Shown piece after piece: positions 35,565 through 44,501 of a stretch of 64,000 nucleotides of DNA (the first letter of the stretch is position 1; every line of letters begins with the position of its first letter). The translations under genes and the position numbers were made by a program. This stretch comes from Lysobacter antibioticus HS124 (GTDB taxonomy: Bacteria; Pseudomonadota; Gammaproteobacteria; Xanthomonadales; Xanthomonadaceae), in the NCBI RefSeq assembly GCF_000336385.2, contig NZ_HG424481.1, positions 30,852 through 94,851 of the forward strand. Direction: 5' to 3'. The notes beneath the pieces are model-generated. The model ran no database searches. It worked only from the letters and a program-made list of their open reading frames with translations, and was not told the DNA's origin.

Positions 35565-36179
35565 TCAGTCGCGCCGGCCGGTAGACGGCAGCAAGCCGCG
35601 CAGTTCCCGGGCCAGCGCGTCGATCTTCTCCGGCGAGTAACCTCGCTGTTGATGAGTCAACCGCCCTTGCGCGTCGATCAGGAACACCTGCGGCACCGCG
35701 CGCACGCCGTAATGGCGCGCCACCGTGCCCGGGTCGTGGACGAATTCGAAGTCCAGGCCGGGGTTGAGCCGGACGAAGGCATCGAAGTCCTGGCGCGATT
35801 CGGCGTGGTTGATCGCGACCACGGCCAAACGTTCGCGGCCGAAGCCGCGGTGCAGCGCCGCCAACAGCGGCAGTTCGCTGCGGCATTGCCCGCACCAGCC
35901 GGCCCAGAACACCACCAGCAGGGCCCGGCCGCGATACTGACCGACCTGCAGCGAGCGGCCGTTGCGGTCCAGGCCCAGCCATTCCGGTGGGGCCTGACCG
36001 ATCCGCAAGGCGGTACGGGGGGGCGGTGCAGCGGAAACCGGCGGCGGGGTCAGCGGCGCGCCGGCGAGTTCGGCGGCACAGGCGGCGCCGGACAGGCCGA
36101 GCAACAGGGCGGCGAGCGCGCCACGCCGCCGGCGTCGCGCGCCGGCCGCGTCGGGCCGCGTGACCGATGCGGGAATCAC
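35565..36179 (-). CDS. TlpA-family thiol-disulfide reductase, periplasmic
   Basis: 204 aa. The GTG start overlaps the stop of the upstream fpr gene (GTGA), so the two are translationally coupled. A signal peptide with twin-Arg-like basic region (RRRRRGALAALLLGLSGAACA) precedes a thioredoxin fold. The active site is W95-C96-G97-Q98-C99. Downstream, cis-Pro is in VRAVPQVFLID. The protein likely reduces or shuttles disulfides in the periplasm; similar TlpA/ResA proteins act in cytochrome c maturation, not shown here. Confidence 0.88.
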   Translation of the reverse strand: MIPASVTRPDAAGARRRRRGALAALLLGLSGAACAAELAGAPLTPPPVSAAPPPRTALRIGQAPPEWLGLDRNGRSLQVGQYRGRALLVVFWAGWCGQCRSELPLLAALHRGFGRERLAVVAINHAESRQDFDAFVRLNPGLDFEFVHDPGTVARHYGVRAVPQVFLIDAQGRLTHQQRGYSPEKIDALARELRGLLPSTGRRD

Positions 36180-36985
36180 TTCTCGACGAAGGCGCGTTCG
36201 AACACGTACTGGCCCGGCGTGCCGATCCGCGGTGCGGCGACGAAGCCGCGGCGGTCGAGGATTTCGCGGAAGTCGGCCAGCATCTGCGGGCTGCCGCAGA
36301 TCATCGCCCGATCATGCTCGGCGTCCAGCGCCGGCAGGCCGAGCTGCTGCATCATCCGGCCGCTGTCCATCATGTCGGTCAGGCGGCCGCGCTGGTCGCG
36401 GCCGTCGAACACGAAAGCCTCGCGGCTGACTGCCGGGTAGTACTTCAACTTGGCGGCGATCTGCTCGCCGAGGAACTCGTGGCGCGGCAGCTCGTTGACG
36501 ATGTAGTCGCGGTACGCCAAGTCCTGTTCGCTGCGCACGCCGTGGCACAGCACCACGTTCTCGAAGCGGTCGTAGGTTTCCGGGTCCTTGATCACCGACA
36601 GCCACGGCGCGAAACCGGTGCCGGTGCCGAGCAAGTACAGGTTGCGGCCGGGGTGCAGGTCGTGGATCAGCAAGGTGCCGGTCGGCTTGCGTCCGATCAG
36701 CACGCTGTCGCCGGGCCGGATCGACTTCAGGCGCGAGGTCAGCGGGCCGTTGGGCACCTTGATGCTGAAGAACTCGAGCTGTTCTTCCCAGTTCGCGCTG
36801 GCGATCGAGTACGCGCGCAGCAGCGGCTTGAACGAGCCGTCCGCCTGCTCGACTTGCAGACCGATCATGACGAACTGGCCGTTCTCGAAACGGAAGCCGT
36901 CGTCGCGGGTGGTGGTGAAGCTGAAGTAGTCGTCGGTCCAGTGACGGACGTCCAGCACCGTCTCGGTGCCAAAAGCGGAGGACAT
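36176..36985 (-). CDS. fpr: Ferredoxin--NADP reductase
   Basis: 269 aa, usual Fpr length (about 250). FAD-binding motif RAYSIAS (near 58-64), NADP-binding GTGTGFAPWLSV (about 110-121) and the C-terminal GSPQMLADF are clear; the last residues form the short C-terminal arm (YVFERAFVEK). It transfers electrons between NADPH and ferredoxin or flavodoxin in the cytoplasm, supporting Fe-S proteins and oxidative stress defence. It is coupled to the TlpA-like gene downstream. Confidence 0.95.
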   Translation of the reverse strand: MSSAFGTETVLDVRHWTDDYFSFTTTRDDGFRFENGQFVMIGLQVEQADGSFKPLLRAYSIASANWEEQLEFFSIKVPNGPLTSRLKSIRPGDSVLIGRKPTGTLLIHDLHPGRNLYLLGTGTGFAPWLSVIKDPETYDRFENVVLCHGVRSEQDLAYRDYIVNELPRHEFLGEQIAAKLKYYPAVSREAFVFDGRDQRGRLTDMMDSGRMMQQLGLPALDAEHDRAMICGSPQMLADFREILDRRGFVAAPRIGTPGQYVFERAFVEK

Positions 36986-37255
36986 GCCGGTGAGGTCGGG
37001 TGGCGCGGGGCGGCCATTGTAGCCGATGGATGAGAGCGGTTCTTATCTGGGGCAGGGGATAGCGGCCGGGCGACAGGACGCGGCAAAGTCCCGGACCGCT
37101 TTGCGCCATCGCCGGTCCGGTCCGTCATTCGCCGGTGCCTGCCCGCGTCCCTTTCCGGCCGCAAAAATCCAGCCCTGTCAATGGGTTTCGTCTTCACGCC
37201 GGCATTGCCACAATCGTCCCGTCCCCCGCCCGGCGGGGCCAGCCGATTGGAAACG

Positions 37256-39649
37256 ATGCAAGACAAGAACGCGCAGTCCGCACAGGTCGCCAAGAAGATC
37301 GCCCTGCTCATCGCCGCCGAAATCAACGCCCAGCCCGCCCAGGCCCAGGCCGCGATCGGCCTGCTCGACGAAGGCGCCACCGTGCCCTTCATCGCCCGCT
37401 ACCGCAAGGAAGTGACCGGTGGGCTCGACGACACCCAACTGCGCGATCTGGAAAGCCGGCTGCGCTATCTGCGCGAGTTGGAAGACCGTCGCGCCGCGGT
37501 GCTGGAGAGCATCGCCGAGCAGGGCAAGCTCAGCGACGAACTGCGCGCCGACATCGAGGCCGCCGACAGCAAGGCGCGGCTGGAAGACCTGTATCTGCCG
37601 TACAAGCCCAAGCGCCGGACCAAGGCCCAGATCGCCCGCGAGGCCGGCCTGGAACCGCTGGCCGACGCACTGCTCGCCGATCCCATGCTCAAGCCGGAGG
37701 AGTGCGCTGCCGGATTCGTCGACGCGGACAAGCAGGTCGCCGACGTCAAGGCGGCGCTGGACGGTGCGCGCGCGATCCTGATGGAGCGCTGGGGCGAAGA
37801 CGCCAAGCTGGTCGGCGAACTGCGTACCTGGCTGACCGAAGTCGGGGTGATCCGCGCCCGCGTCGCCGAGGGCAAGGAGAACGAAGGCGCCAAGTACCGC
37901 GACTACTTCGACCACGCCGAACCGCTGGCCAAGATTCCTTCGCACCGCCTGCTGGCGCTGTTCCGCGCGCGCCGCGAAGAGGTGCTGTTCCTCGACCTCG
38001 ACCCAGGCAGCGACGCCGAGGCCGGGCATCAGCAGGGCGAAGCGCGGGTCGCGCTCAACGCCGGCATCCGCGACCAGGGCCGTCCGGCCGATCGCTGGCT
38101 GCTCGACTGCTGCCGCCTGACCTGGCGCGCCAAGCTGCACCTGCACCTGATGTTGGACCTGTTCGGCCAGGCGCGCGAGAAGGCCGAGGCCGAGGCCATC
38201 GATGTGTTCGGCGACAACCTCAAGGACCTGTTGCTGGCCGCGCCGGCCGGTCCGCGCGCGACCCTGGGCCTGGACCCGGGCCTGCGCACCGGGGTCAAGG
38301 TCGCGGTGGTCGACGCCACCGGCAAGCTGGTCGCCACCGACACCATCTACCCGCACGAACCGCGCCGGCAGTGGGATCAGTCGCTGCACGCGCTGCGCGC
38401 GTTGTGCGCCAAGCACCAGGTCGAGCTGATCGCGATCGGCAACGGCACCGCTTCGCGCGAGACCGACAAGCTCGCCGGCGACCTGATCAAGCTTGCGCCC
38501 GAACTCAAGCTGACCAAGGTCGTGGTCAGCGAAGCCGGCGCTTCGGTGTACTCGGCCTCCGAGTTCGCCGCCAAGGAGTTCCCCAACCTCGACGTCAGCC
38601 TGCGCGGCGCGGTGTCGATCGCACGGCGCCTGCAGGACCCGCTCGCCGAACTGGTCAAGATCGAGCCCAAGGCGATCGGCGTCGGCCAGTATCAGCACGA
38701 CGTCGACCAGTACCGCCTGGCGCGCGCGCTCGACGCCAAGGTCGAGGACTGCGTGAACGCGGTCGGCGTCTACGTGAACACCGCTTCGGCGGCGCTGCTG
38801 GCGCGCGTGTCCGGGCTGTCCTCGACGGTGGCCGAGAACATCGTCCGCCACCGCGACGAGAACGGCCCGTTCGCGTCGCGCAAGGCCCTGCTCAAGGTGC
38901 CGCGCCTGGGCGAGAAGACTTTCGAACAATGCGCCGGATTTCTGCGCATCGTCGGCGGCGAGGAGCCGTTGGATGCGTCGGCGGTGCACCCGGAGGCCTA
39001 TCCGGTGGTCGAGCGCATCGTCAAGCAATGCGGCCGCGAGGTGAAGCAGTTGCTCGGCGATCCGCAGTTCGTGCGCAGCCTCAAGCCGGAGTCGTACACC
39101 GACGAGAAGTTCGGCGTGCCGACCGTGCGCGACATCCTCAAGGAAATGGAGAAACCCGGTCGCGACCCGCGCCCGGAGTTCAAGGCGGCCAAGTTCGCCG
39201 ACGGCGTGGAGGAGCTCAAGGACCTGCAGGTCGGCATGATCCTGGAAGGCGTGATCAGCAACGTCGCCGCGTTCGGCGCCTTCGTCGACATCGGCGTGCA
39301 CCAGGACGGCCTGATCCACATCTCGGCCTTGTCGGACAAGTACGTCAAGGACCCGCGCGACGTGGTCAAGGCCGGCGACGTGGTCAAGGTGCGGGTGTTG
39401 GAAGTCGACATCGCGCGCAAGCGCATCGCCCTGACCCGTCGTCTGGACGACCCGCTGCCGGCGGCGCCGCGTGCGCCGGGCGAGCGCAGCGAGCGTCCCG
39501 AGCGCAACGCCGGCCGCGGCCACGACCGCGGCGGCCGGCGCGACAATCATGCGCGCGGCGGATCGTTCTCGCCGCCGGGCAAGGCCGCCGCCGCGCCGCT
39601 GGGCGGCGCCCTGGCCGACGCTTTCGCGCGGGCCAAGCAGAAGAGCTGA
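37256..39649 (+). CDS. tex: RNA-binding transcription accessory protein Tex
   Basis: 797 aa. Domain order: N-terminal helical domain (to about 190), YqgF/RNase H-like fold (about 325-435; [15 protein letters not shown]), helix-hairpin-helix pair (about 490-570), and S1 RNA-binding domain (about 655-725; [19 protein letters not shown]). A Gly/Arg-rich basic tail ([16 protein letters not shown]) follows. Tex binds nucleic acids and affects transcription and virulence gene expression in several genera. The start at 37256 is chosen because [10 protein letters not shown] fits Tex N-termini; an in-frame ATG at 37181 would add 25 non-conserved residues. Confidence 0.95.
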   Translation: MQDKNAQSAQVAKKIALLIAAEINAQPAQAQAAIGLLDEGATVPFIARYRKEVTGGLDDTQLRDLESRLRYLRELEDRRAAVLESIAEQGKLSDELRADIEAADSKARLEDLYLPYKPKRRTKAQIAREAGLEPLADALLADPMLKPEECAAGFVDADKQVADVKAALDGARAILMERWGEDAKLVGELRTWLTEVGVIRARVAEGKENEGAKYRDYFDHAEPLAKIPSHRLLALFRARREEVLFLDLDPGSDAEAGHQQGEARVALNAGIRDQGRPADRWLLDCCRLTWRAKLHLHLMLDLFGQAREKAEAEAIDVFGDNLKDLLLAAPAGPRATLGLDPGLRTGVKVAVVDATGKLVATDTIYPHEPRRQWDQSLHALRALCAKHQVELIAIGNGTASRETDKLAGDLIKLAPELKLTKVVVSEAGASVYSASEFAAKEFPNLDVSLRGAVSIARRLQDPLAELVKIEPKAIGVGQYQHDVDQYRLARALDAKVEDCVNAVGVYVNTASAALLARVSGLSSTVAENIVRHRDENGPFASRKALLKVPRLGEKTFEQCAGFLRIVGGEEPLDASAVHPEAYPVVERIVKQCGREVKQLLGDPQFVRSLKPESYTDEKFGVPTVRDILKEMEKPGRDPRPEFKAAKFADGVEELKDLQVGMILEGVISNVAAFGAFVDIGVHQDGLIHISALSDKYVKDPRDVVKAGDVVKVRVLEVDIARKRIALTRRLDDPLPAAPRAPGERSERPERNAGRGHDRGGRRDNHARGGSFSPPGKAAAAPLGGALADAFARAKQKS

Positions 39650-39694
39650 CGTGGCGGCGCGGCCCTCGCCCCGGGCACGTGGCCCTCATCCCAA

Positions 39695-39720
39695 CCCCTC
39701 TCCCGCAAGCGCGAGAGGGG
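39695..39720. repeat. CCCCTCTCCCGC palindrome
   Basis: CCCCTCTCCCGC, loop AAGC, GCGAGAGGGG, 45 bases after the tex stop. Related palindromes lie at 56731 and 56829. Such elements are widespread in Xanthomonadaceae intergenic DNA and may also help end transcription. Confidence 0.6.
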
Positions 39721-39758
39721 CTATCCATTGCCGCGGCGAGACGAGTTTGCGCCTGGGG

Positions 39759-40032
39759 GTAGGAGCGGCGCGAGCCGCGACCAAGGGACGCGCATAACTC
39801 CCAGGGCCTTAGAAAACGATCGAAGCCGGCAACCAGCGCCCGTAGGGGCGGCGTCCCACGGGATTTCCTGCGGTCGCCGGCCGCGACCGCGGTAGCGGTG
39901 AAGTACCACGCCTGCCGCCGGCGCCGCGCGGCTGCCGTCGCCGTACAACACGGCGTCGCTTCCCGACTGCCCGGGCTTCGCCGTTGCGCTTGTGTACGTC
40001 GCTGCGGTTGTCGCGGCTCGCGCCGCTCCTAC
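39759..40032. repeat. Pair of inverted REP-like elements (REPIN-like), 274 bp
   Basis: A forward copy (39759-39782) and a reversed copy (40010-40032) bound this otherwise gene-free segment between tex and the sugar dehydrogenase. A related GTAGGGGCGGCG sequence lies at 39841. The reverse copy is preceded by TGTGTACGTCGCTGCGGTT, matching the flank at 46268. No coding gene is visible between them. Confidence 0.65.
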
Positions 40033-40051
40033 AAAAGCCTGGGCCCGCCGC

Positions 40052-41257
40052 TCACTTCGCCGCCGGCGGGTCCAACCGCAGCAGCTTGCCGTCGGTTTCG
40101 TCGGTCAGCACGAACACCTTGCCGTCGGACGACACGCGCACGTCGCGGATGCGCCAGTCCAGTTCTTTCAGCAAGCGCTCCTCGGCGACGATCTTGTCGC
40201 CGTCCAGGCTCAGCCGGATCAGACTGCCGTCGGCCAGCGCGCCCAGGAACAGGCTGTCGTTCCAAGGCGACTGCGGTTGATTCACGTAGAACGCCATGCC
40301 CGACAAGGCCGGCGATTTTTCCCAGACGTGGTAGGGCGATTCCATGCCCGGCTTTTCCTTGCCTTCGGCTTCGGAAATCTTCAGCCCGCTATAGTCGATG
40401 CCGTGGGTGACGATAGGCCAGCCGTAGTTCTTGCCGGCCTGCGGCAGATTGATTTCGTCGCCGCCGCGCGGACCGTGCTCGGCTTCCCACACGGTACCGG
40501 TGCGTGGGTCGACCGCCAGCGACTGCATATTGCGATGGCCGTAGCTCCAGATCTCCGCACGCGCGCCGTCGCGGCCGACGAAGGGGTTGTCGGCGGGCAC
40601 GCTGCCGTCGGCGTTGATCCGCACCAGCTTGCCCTGCAGTTTGTCCAGTTCCTGCGAGGCCATGCGTTGCTGGCGCTCGCCCTGGCTGACGAACAAATGC
40701 CCTTGCCGATCGAAGGCCAGGCGCGAACCGAAGTGGTTCGGCCCTTCGAGCTTGGGCTGCTGGCGATAGATCGTTTTGACCTCGCTCAATGCGGCATCGC
40801 CGAGCGTGGCCGAGGCCACCGCCGTGCCGGCGCTGCCGTCCGGGCCCGGCTCGGCGTAGCTGAGATAAATGCGTCGGCTGCTGGCGAAATCCGGCGCCAG
40901 GATCACATCCAGCAGACCGCCCTGTCCCTGCGCCCAGACTTGCGGTACGCCGGCGATCGGCGCGGAAATCGCGCCGTCGGCGCCGACCCGGCGCAGGCGG
41001 CCGGGCCGCTCGGTGACCAGGAAGCCGCCGTCGGGCAGCAGCGCGACGGCCCAGGGGTGCTCCAGACCGGTGGCGACTTCGACTACCCGCACGGTGCCGC
41101 GCTCGCTTGCGACGTCGTGCGCGATCTGCTGCTTCGGCGCCGGTTGCGCGGTCGCCGCGGCGGCGTCCTGGCCGCGCTGGCAGGCGGCCAGGGCGGCGAT
41201 CAGGGCCAGGCCGAGGACGGCGCGGCGGAACATCGGCTCGGGTCGGACGGCGGTCAT
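40052..41257 (-). CDS. PQQ-dependent soluble sugar (aldose) dehydrogenase, lipoprotein
   Basis: 401 aa. A lipoprotein signal ends LAAC near residue 29. The six-bladed propeller carries LEHPWAVALLPDGGFLVTERPGRL, QGGLLDVILAPDF, NHFGSRLAFD, GHRNMQSLAVDP (catalytic-loop region) and EHGPRGGDEINL. These match the YliI/Asd family, which oxidises aldoses using PQQ. The ATG at 41257 follows GGGAG with suitable spacing; an ATG at 41233 is an alternative. It may be co-transcribed with the ABC exporter gene 76 bases upstream. No pqq synthesis genes occur in the window. Confidence 0.92.
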   Translation of the reverse strand: MTAVRPEPMFRRAVLGLALIAALAACQRGQDAAAATAQPAPKQQIAHDVASERGTVRVVEVATGLEHPWAVALLPDGGFLVTERPGRLRRVGADGAISAPIAGVPQVWAQGQGGLLDVILAPDFASSRRIYLSYAEPGPDGSAGTAVASATLGDAALSEVKTIYRQQPKLEGPNHFGSRLAFDRQGHLFVSQGERQQRMASQELDKLQGKLVRINADGSVPADNPFVGRDGARAEIWSYGHRNMQSLAVDPRTGTVWEAEHGPRGGDEINLPQAGKNYGWPIVTHGIDYSGLKISEAEGKEKPGMESPYHVWEKSPALSGMAFYVNQPQSPWNDSLFLGALADGSLIRLSLDGDKIVAEERLLKELDWRIRDVRVSSDGKVFVLTDETDGKLLRLDPPAAK

Positions 41258-41333
41258 GCATGGCTCCCGGTTTTCAAGCGGATCGTGGATTCGGATCTTT
41301 CGATCGGATCGGCTGCGGCGGCGTCGCGACGGC

Positions 41334-43217
41334 TCAGCGATAACCGGCCGCCTGCAATTCGAACAATTCGGCGTAGCGCCCGCCCTGGGCGAGCAGCTCG
41401 GCATGCGTGCCGCTGGCCTCCAGGCGGCCCTCGGCCAGCACCAGGATACGGTCGGCCATGCGCACGCTGGAGAACCGGTGCGAGATCAACACCGCGGTGC
41501 GTTGCGCCGACAGTTCCTTGAAACGCTGGAATACCTCGAACTCGGCGCGCGCGTCCAGTGCCGCGGTCGGTTCGTCCAGGATCATGACTTGGGCGTCGCG
41601 CATGTAGGCACGGGCGATGGCGATCTTCTGCCATTGTCCGCCCGACAGGTCGACCCCGGTTTTGAAGCGGCGCCCGATCACTTGGTCGTAGCCGCGCGGC
41701 AGCGATTCGATCACTTCGTCGGCGAGCGCGCGCCGCGCCGCATCGCGGATCCGCGCCCGGTCGTGCATGGCGTCGATCTGGCCGACGCCGATGTTCTCGC
41801 CGGCGGTGAGGTGATAACGGACGAAATCCTGGAACACCACGCCGACGTTGGCGCGCAACTCATCCAGGTCGTACTCGCGCAGGTCGCGGCCGTCGAGCAG
41901 GATGCGGCCTTCGTCGGGGTCGTACAGTCGCGCCAGCAGCTTGACCAGGGTGGTCTTGCCGGCGCCGTTCTCGCCGACCAGCGCCAGCACTTCGCCGGCG
42001 CGCAGTTCGAAGTTCAGCCCGCGCAGGGCCCAGCGTTCGGCATCGGGATAACGGAAGCCGACGTTCTCGAACGCGAAGCCGTGCCGGATCGGCCGCGGCA
42101 CCGGCCGCGGCAACGCCGGCGACACGATTTCGGGCTTGATTTCGAAGAACGAGAACAGATCGTCCAGATACAGGGCCTGGCCGGCGACTTGCGAGAAGCC
42201 GACCAGCAGTCCTTCCAGCAACTGGCGCAGGCGCAGGAAGCTGCCGGCGAGGAAGGTCAGGTCGCCGATGCTGAAATCGCCGCGCACCGTGCGCCAGGCG
42301 ATGTAGCCGTAGGCGACGTAGTAGCCCAGCGTACCCAAGGCGGCCAGCAGCGTGCCCCAGAATGCGCGCCGACGGGCCAGGGCGCGGCTGGCGCGGTAGA
42401 ACTTCTCCGCCAGCGCGCGATAGCGCGCGATCAGGAACCGGTGCAGGTTGAAGATCTTCACTTCCTTCGCCGTCTCGACGCTGGCGCCCATCTGGCGCAC
42501 GTACTCGAGCTGGCGGCGCTCCGGGGTCCAGGCGTAATTGAGCGAATAGCTCAGCGCGTTGAAATGGGCTTCGCCGACGAAGGCCGGCACCAGGGCGATG
42601 GCGAGCAGGGCGATCAGCCAAGGCGCATACACCAGCAGACCGATCGCGAACGCGACCACGGTGATGCTGTCCTGCACCTGGCCGAACAACTGGCTCATCA
42701 GGTTCATCCGGCCCATGGTCTGGCGGCGGGCGCGATCGAGCTTGTCCTGCAGTTCGGGGTCTTCGAAATCCTCCAGATCCAAGGTCGCCGCGTGCTCCAT
42801 CAGGCGCACGCTGGTGGCGTTGGTGAACAGTTCCGACAGCAGCGCGTCGCCATAGCTGACCAGGCGGCCGAGCAGGTCGGAGGCGACCGCGAGCCCGAAC
42901 TCCAGCGCCAGCAACGCGAGCAAGGTGTCGAGCTGGCCGCCGTGCCAGGCGGCGGCCAGCGAATCCACGTCCGGCCCCGCCGCGACCAGGCGCACGGCTT
43001 CGTCGATGATCAGCTTGCCGACGTACAGCGTGGCGATCGGCAGCAAGGCCCGTATCAGCCGCAGGCTCAGCGTCATCAGGGTCAGGCCCGGACTGGTGCT
43101 CCAGATCTGGCGCAGGAACGGCGGCAAGTTGCGCAGGGCGTCGAAACGTTCGCGCAGGCTGGGCTTGCCGTCGCCGGAACGGGGCGGAACGCGGGATTCG
43201 CTGGCGGCTGAATTCAT
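41334..43217 (-). CDS. ABC exporter with fused membrane and ATPase domains
   Basis: 627 aa half-transporter. The membrane domain (about 25-340) has six helices; the nucleotide-binding domain shows Walker A GENGAGKTT, Q-loop VVFQDF, signature LSGGQ, Walker B VMILDEPTAALD and the switch His in LISHRF. Such exporters dimerise; substrates include lipids, peptides or drugs and cannot be told here. The start at 43217 follows the natural N-terminus MNSAASESRV. It precedes the sugar dehydrogenase gene on the same strand. Confidence 0.95.
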   Translation of the reverse strand: MNSAASESRVPPRSGDGKPSLRERFDALRNLPPFLRQIWSTSPGLTLMTLSLRLIRALLPIATLYVGKLIIDEAVRLVAAGPDVDSLAAAWHGGQLDTLLALLALEFGLAVASDLLGRLVSYGDALLSELFTNATSVRLMEHAATLDLEDFEDPELQDKLDRARRQTMGRMNLMSQLFGQVQDSITVVAFAIGLLVYAPWLIALLAIALVPAFVGEAHFNALSYSLNYAWTPERRQLEYVRQMGASVETAKEVKIFNLHRFLIARYRALAEKFYRASRALARRRAFWGTLLAALGTLGYYVAYGYIAWRTVRGDFSIGDLTFLAGSFLRLRQLLEGLLVGFSQVAGQALYLDDLFSFFEIKPEIVSPALPRPVPRPIRHGFAFENVGFRYPDAERWALRGLNFELRAGEVLALVGENGAGKTTLVKLLARLYDPDEGRILLDGRDLREYDLDELRANVGVVFQDFVRYHLTAGENIGVGQIDAMHDRARIRDAARRALADEVIESLPRGYDQVIGRRFKTGVDLSGGQWQKIAIARAYMRDAQVMILDEPTAALDARAEFEVFQRFKELSAQRTAVLISHRFSSVRMADRILVLAEGRLEASGTHAELLAQGGRYAELFELQAAGYR

Positions 43218-43684
43218 GTCGCGATTGTGCCGCGAACGGCGGACGCTCGCGTGCACGCGCGGGGAAGGGCGGGTCGATGCGGCGAACAGTGAGCGCGCGC
43301 ACGTCCCGCCGCCGGGGCGTGCTGCACTGCGGCTACCCTTGTCCGGACACAGCGGCTAACGTGGGCCGGTCGCGCCCAGGCTGGCGCAAGTGCACCGGCG
43401 CGGACTCCGGCGAGTTCCGCCCGCGCCACGACGACAGGGAGTGTCCGCATGCCGATCCGCCCGCTGCTGCCCAGTCCGGTCCTTTTCGACGTGGAACGCC
43501 GATTGCGGTCGTCGCCCATCGATGGCGCGACGGGCCTGACGGGTCTTCTGCTTTAAGCCGCTTCGTCCTTTCGTCGCGCGTGCGCAGCCCGCGCGCGGCG
43601 TGCGTCGTCTCCGGCCCGGCCGGACAGGCTGTGCAAGCCTCGCTACCTCAACGAAAGATCCACCATCCGAAAAGGAGAGTTCGA
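43218..43684. other. 467-bp intergenic region
   Basis: Lies between the start of the ABC exporter gene and the six-cysteine peptide gene, which diverge. I see no RNA gene, clear promoter pair or repeat apart from the AAAAGGAGA ribosome-binding site just before 43685. Open frames here have no protein-like character. Confidence 0.5.
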
Positions 43685-43888
43685 ATGAAGATCAAGCTGT
43701 TCGCCGTGGCCGTGGCCGCGTTCGGTTTCGCCTTCGGCGCCACCGCGTCCTCGCGCGACATCATCGTCTGCGCCGGCGGCGTGTACTGCGACCAGGAAGT
43801 CCGTCAGCCCTGCCTGGACGGCGGCGGCAGCCCGTCGATGTGCGATGTGTTCTGGCGCTCCTGCGTGCTCGACGCTTGCCCGCAGTAA
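43685..43888 (+). CDS. Secreted six-cysteine small protein
   Basis: 67 aa. A clean signal peptide (residues 1-21, MKIKLFAVAVAAFGFAFGATA) is followed by a mature chain of about 46 residues with six Cys at 29, 35, 43, 53, 60 and 65, enough for three disulfides. The mature part is acidic (DQEV, LDGGG, CDVFW). A strong AAAAGGAGA ribosome-binding site lies seven bases before the ATG. I recognise no family. Candidates include a secreted peptide effector, inhibitor or bacteriocin-like molecule, all unproven. No processing or export genes are adjacent. Confidence 0.75.
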   Translation: MKIKLFAVAVAAFGFAFGATASSRDIIVCAGGVYCDQEVRQPCLDGGGSPSMCDVFWRSCVLDACPQ

Positions 43889-43897
43889 GCCGCACCG

Positions 43898-43925
43898 CGG
43901 CCCGCCTCCGTGAGGGGGCGGGCCG
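43898..43925. terminator. GC-rich hairpin after the six-cysteine gene
   Basis: CGGCCCGCC, a loop, and GGGCGGGCC between the peptide stop and the converging frameshifted gene. It has no T-run on either strand, so its role as a terminator is uncertain. Confidence 0.4.
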
Positions 43926-43938
43926 TCGCGCCGGCGGC

Positions 43939-44281
43939 TTACAGCGTCGCGGCGAGCTGGTAGATCGGCAGGTACGGCGCGACCAGCGCCGCCGCCAGTC
44001 CGGCGAGCCAGGCGCCGATGCCGAACAGGCAGGCCGCCAGGTCGCGCCGCCGCGGGGCTCAGGACCCAGACCGCAGCGGTCAGCAGCGGCAGCAGGCACA
44101 GGGCCCAGGGGCCATCTAGCAGCCGGGTCGGCCAGGGCAGGCCGGCGCCGAGGGACGCGTGGACCGGTGCGAACTGCGGCGCCGCCGACAGCGCAAACAG
44201 CCCGCACAGCAGGCGAACCAGCGCGCCCAGTGCCGCCACGGGATTGAACGGCGCAGCGGGCGGAGCAGGGGACGGGGACAC
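43939..44281 (-). pseudogene. Frameshifted small membrane protein gene
   Basis: On the minus strand a frame opens with GTG at 44281 and encodes hydrophobic segments (ALVRLLCGLFALSAAP, PWALCLLPLLTAAVWVLSP). At a run of four C (44054-44057) the natural continuation shifts: the next frame gives RRRDLAACLFGIGAWLAGL and ends YLPIYQLAATL with a TAA at 43939-43941. Reading the run as three C restores one protein of about 112 aa with three membrane helices. It is either a real frameshift or a homopolymer sequencing error. No family recognised. Confidence 0.6.
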
Positions 44282-44350
44282 GGGCGACCTGCCGGCACGG
44301 GCTGCCCCGGCGTCGGGCAGACGCGGAACTGGTTACCGAGGAACTGGCTG

Positions 44351-44410
44351 TCTAGAAGCGGGCCGTCGAGAAGCGGGCCGTCGAAAAGCGAACCGTCGAG
44401 AAGCGGGGCC
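44351..44410. repeat. 15-bp tandem repeat, four copies
   Basis: Four units of TCGAGAAGCGGGCCG (with small differences: TCTAGAAG, TCGAAAAGCGAACCG) lie end to end. They sit between the frameshifted membrane gene and fumarase. In one minus frame they encode LLDGP-type pentapeptides. No function known. Confidence 0.85.
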
Positions 44411-44501
44411 ATTGGCCGAACCGGGCCGCTGCACGGGGCCGCGGGCCCGGGCCGGCCGGGGCAGGTAGAATAATCGCCCCACCGCCAGCCTTACGCCCGC
44501 C

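Noticed and set aside
44116-44412. Leftward ORF beginning MAPLLDGSLFDG over the 15-bp repeat
   Set aside because: Pentapeptide-like start is interesting, but the frame becomes Arg-rich and overlaps a better membrane-protein frame; no ribosome-binding site.
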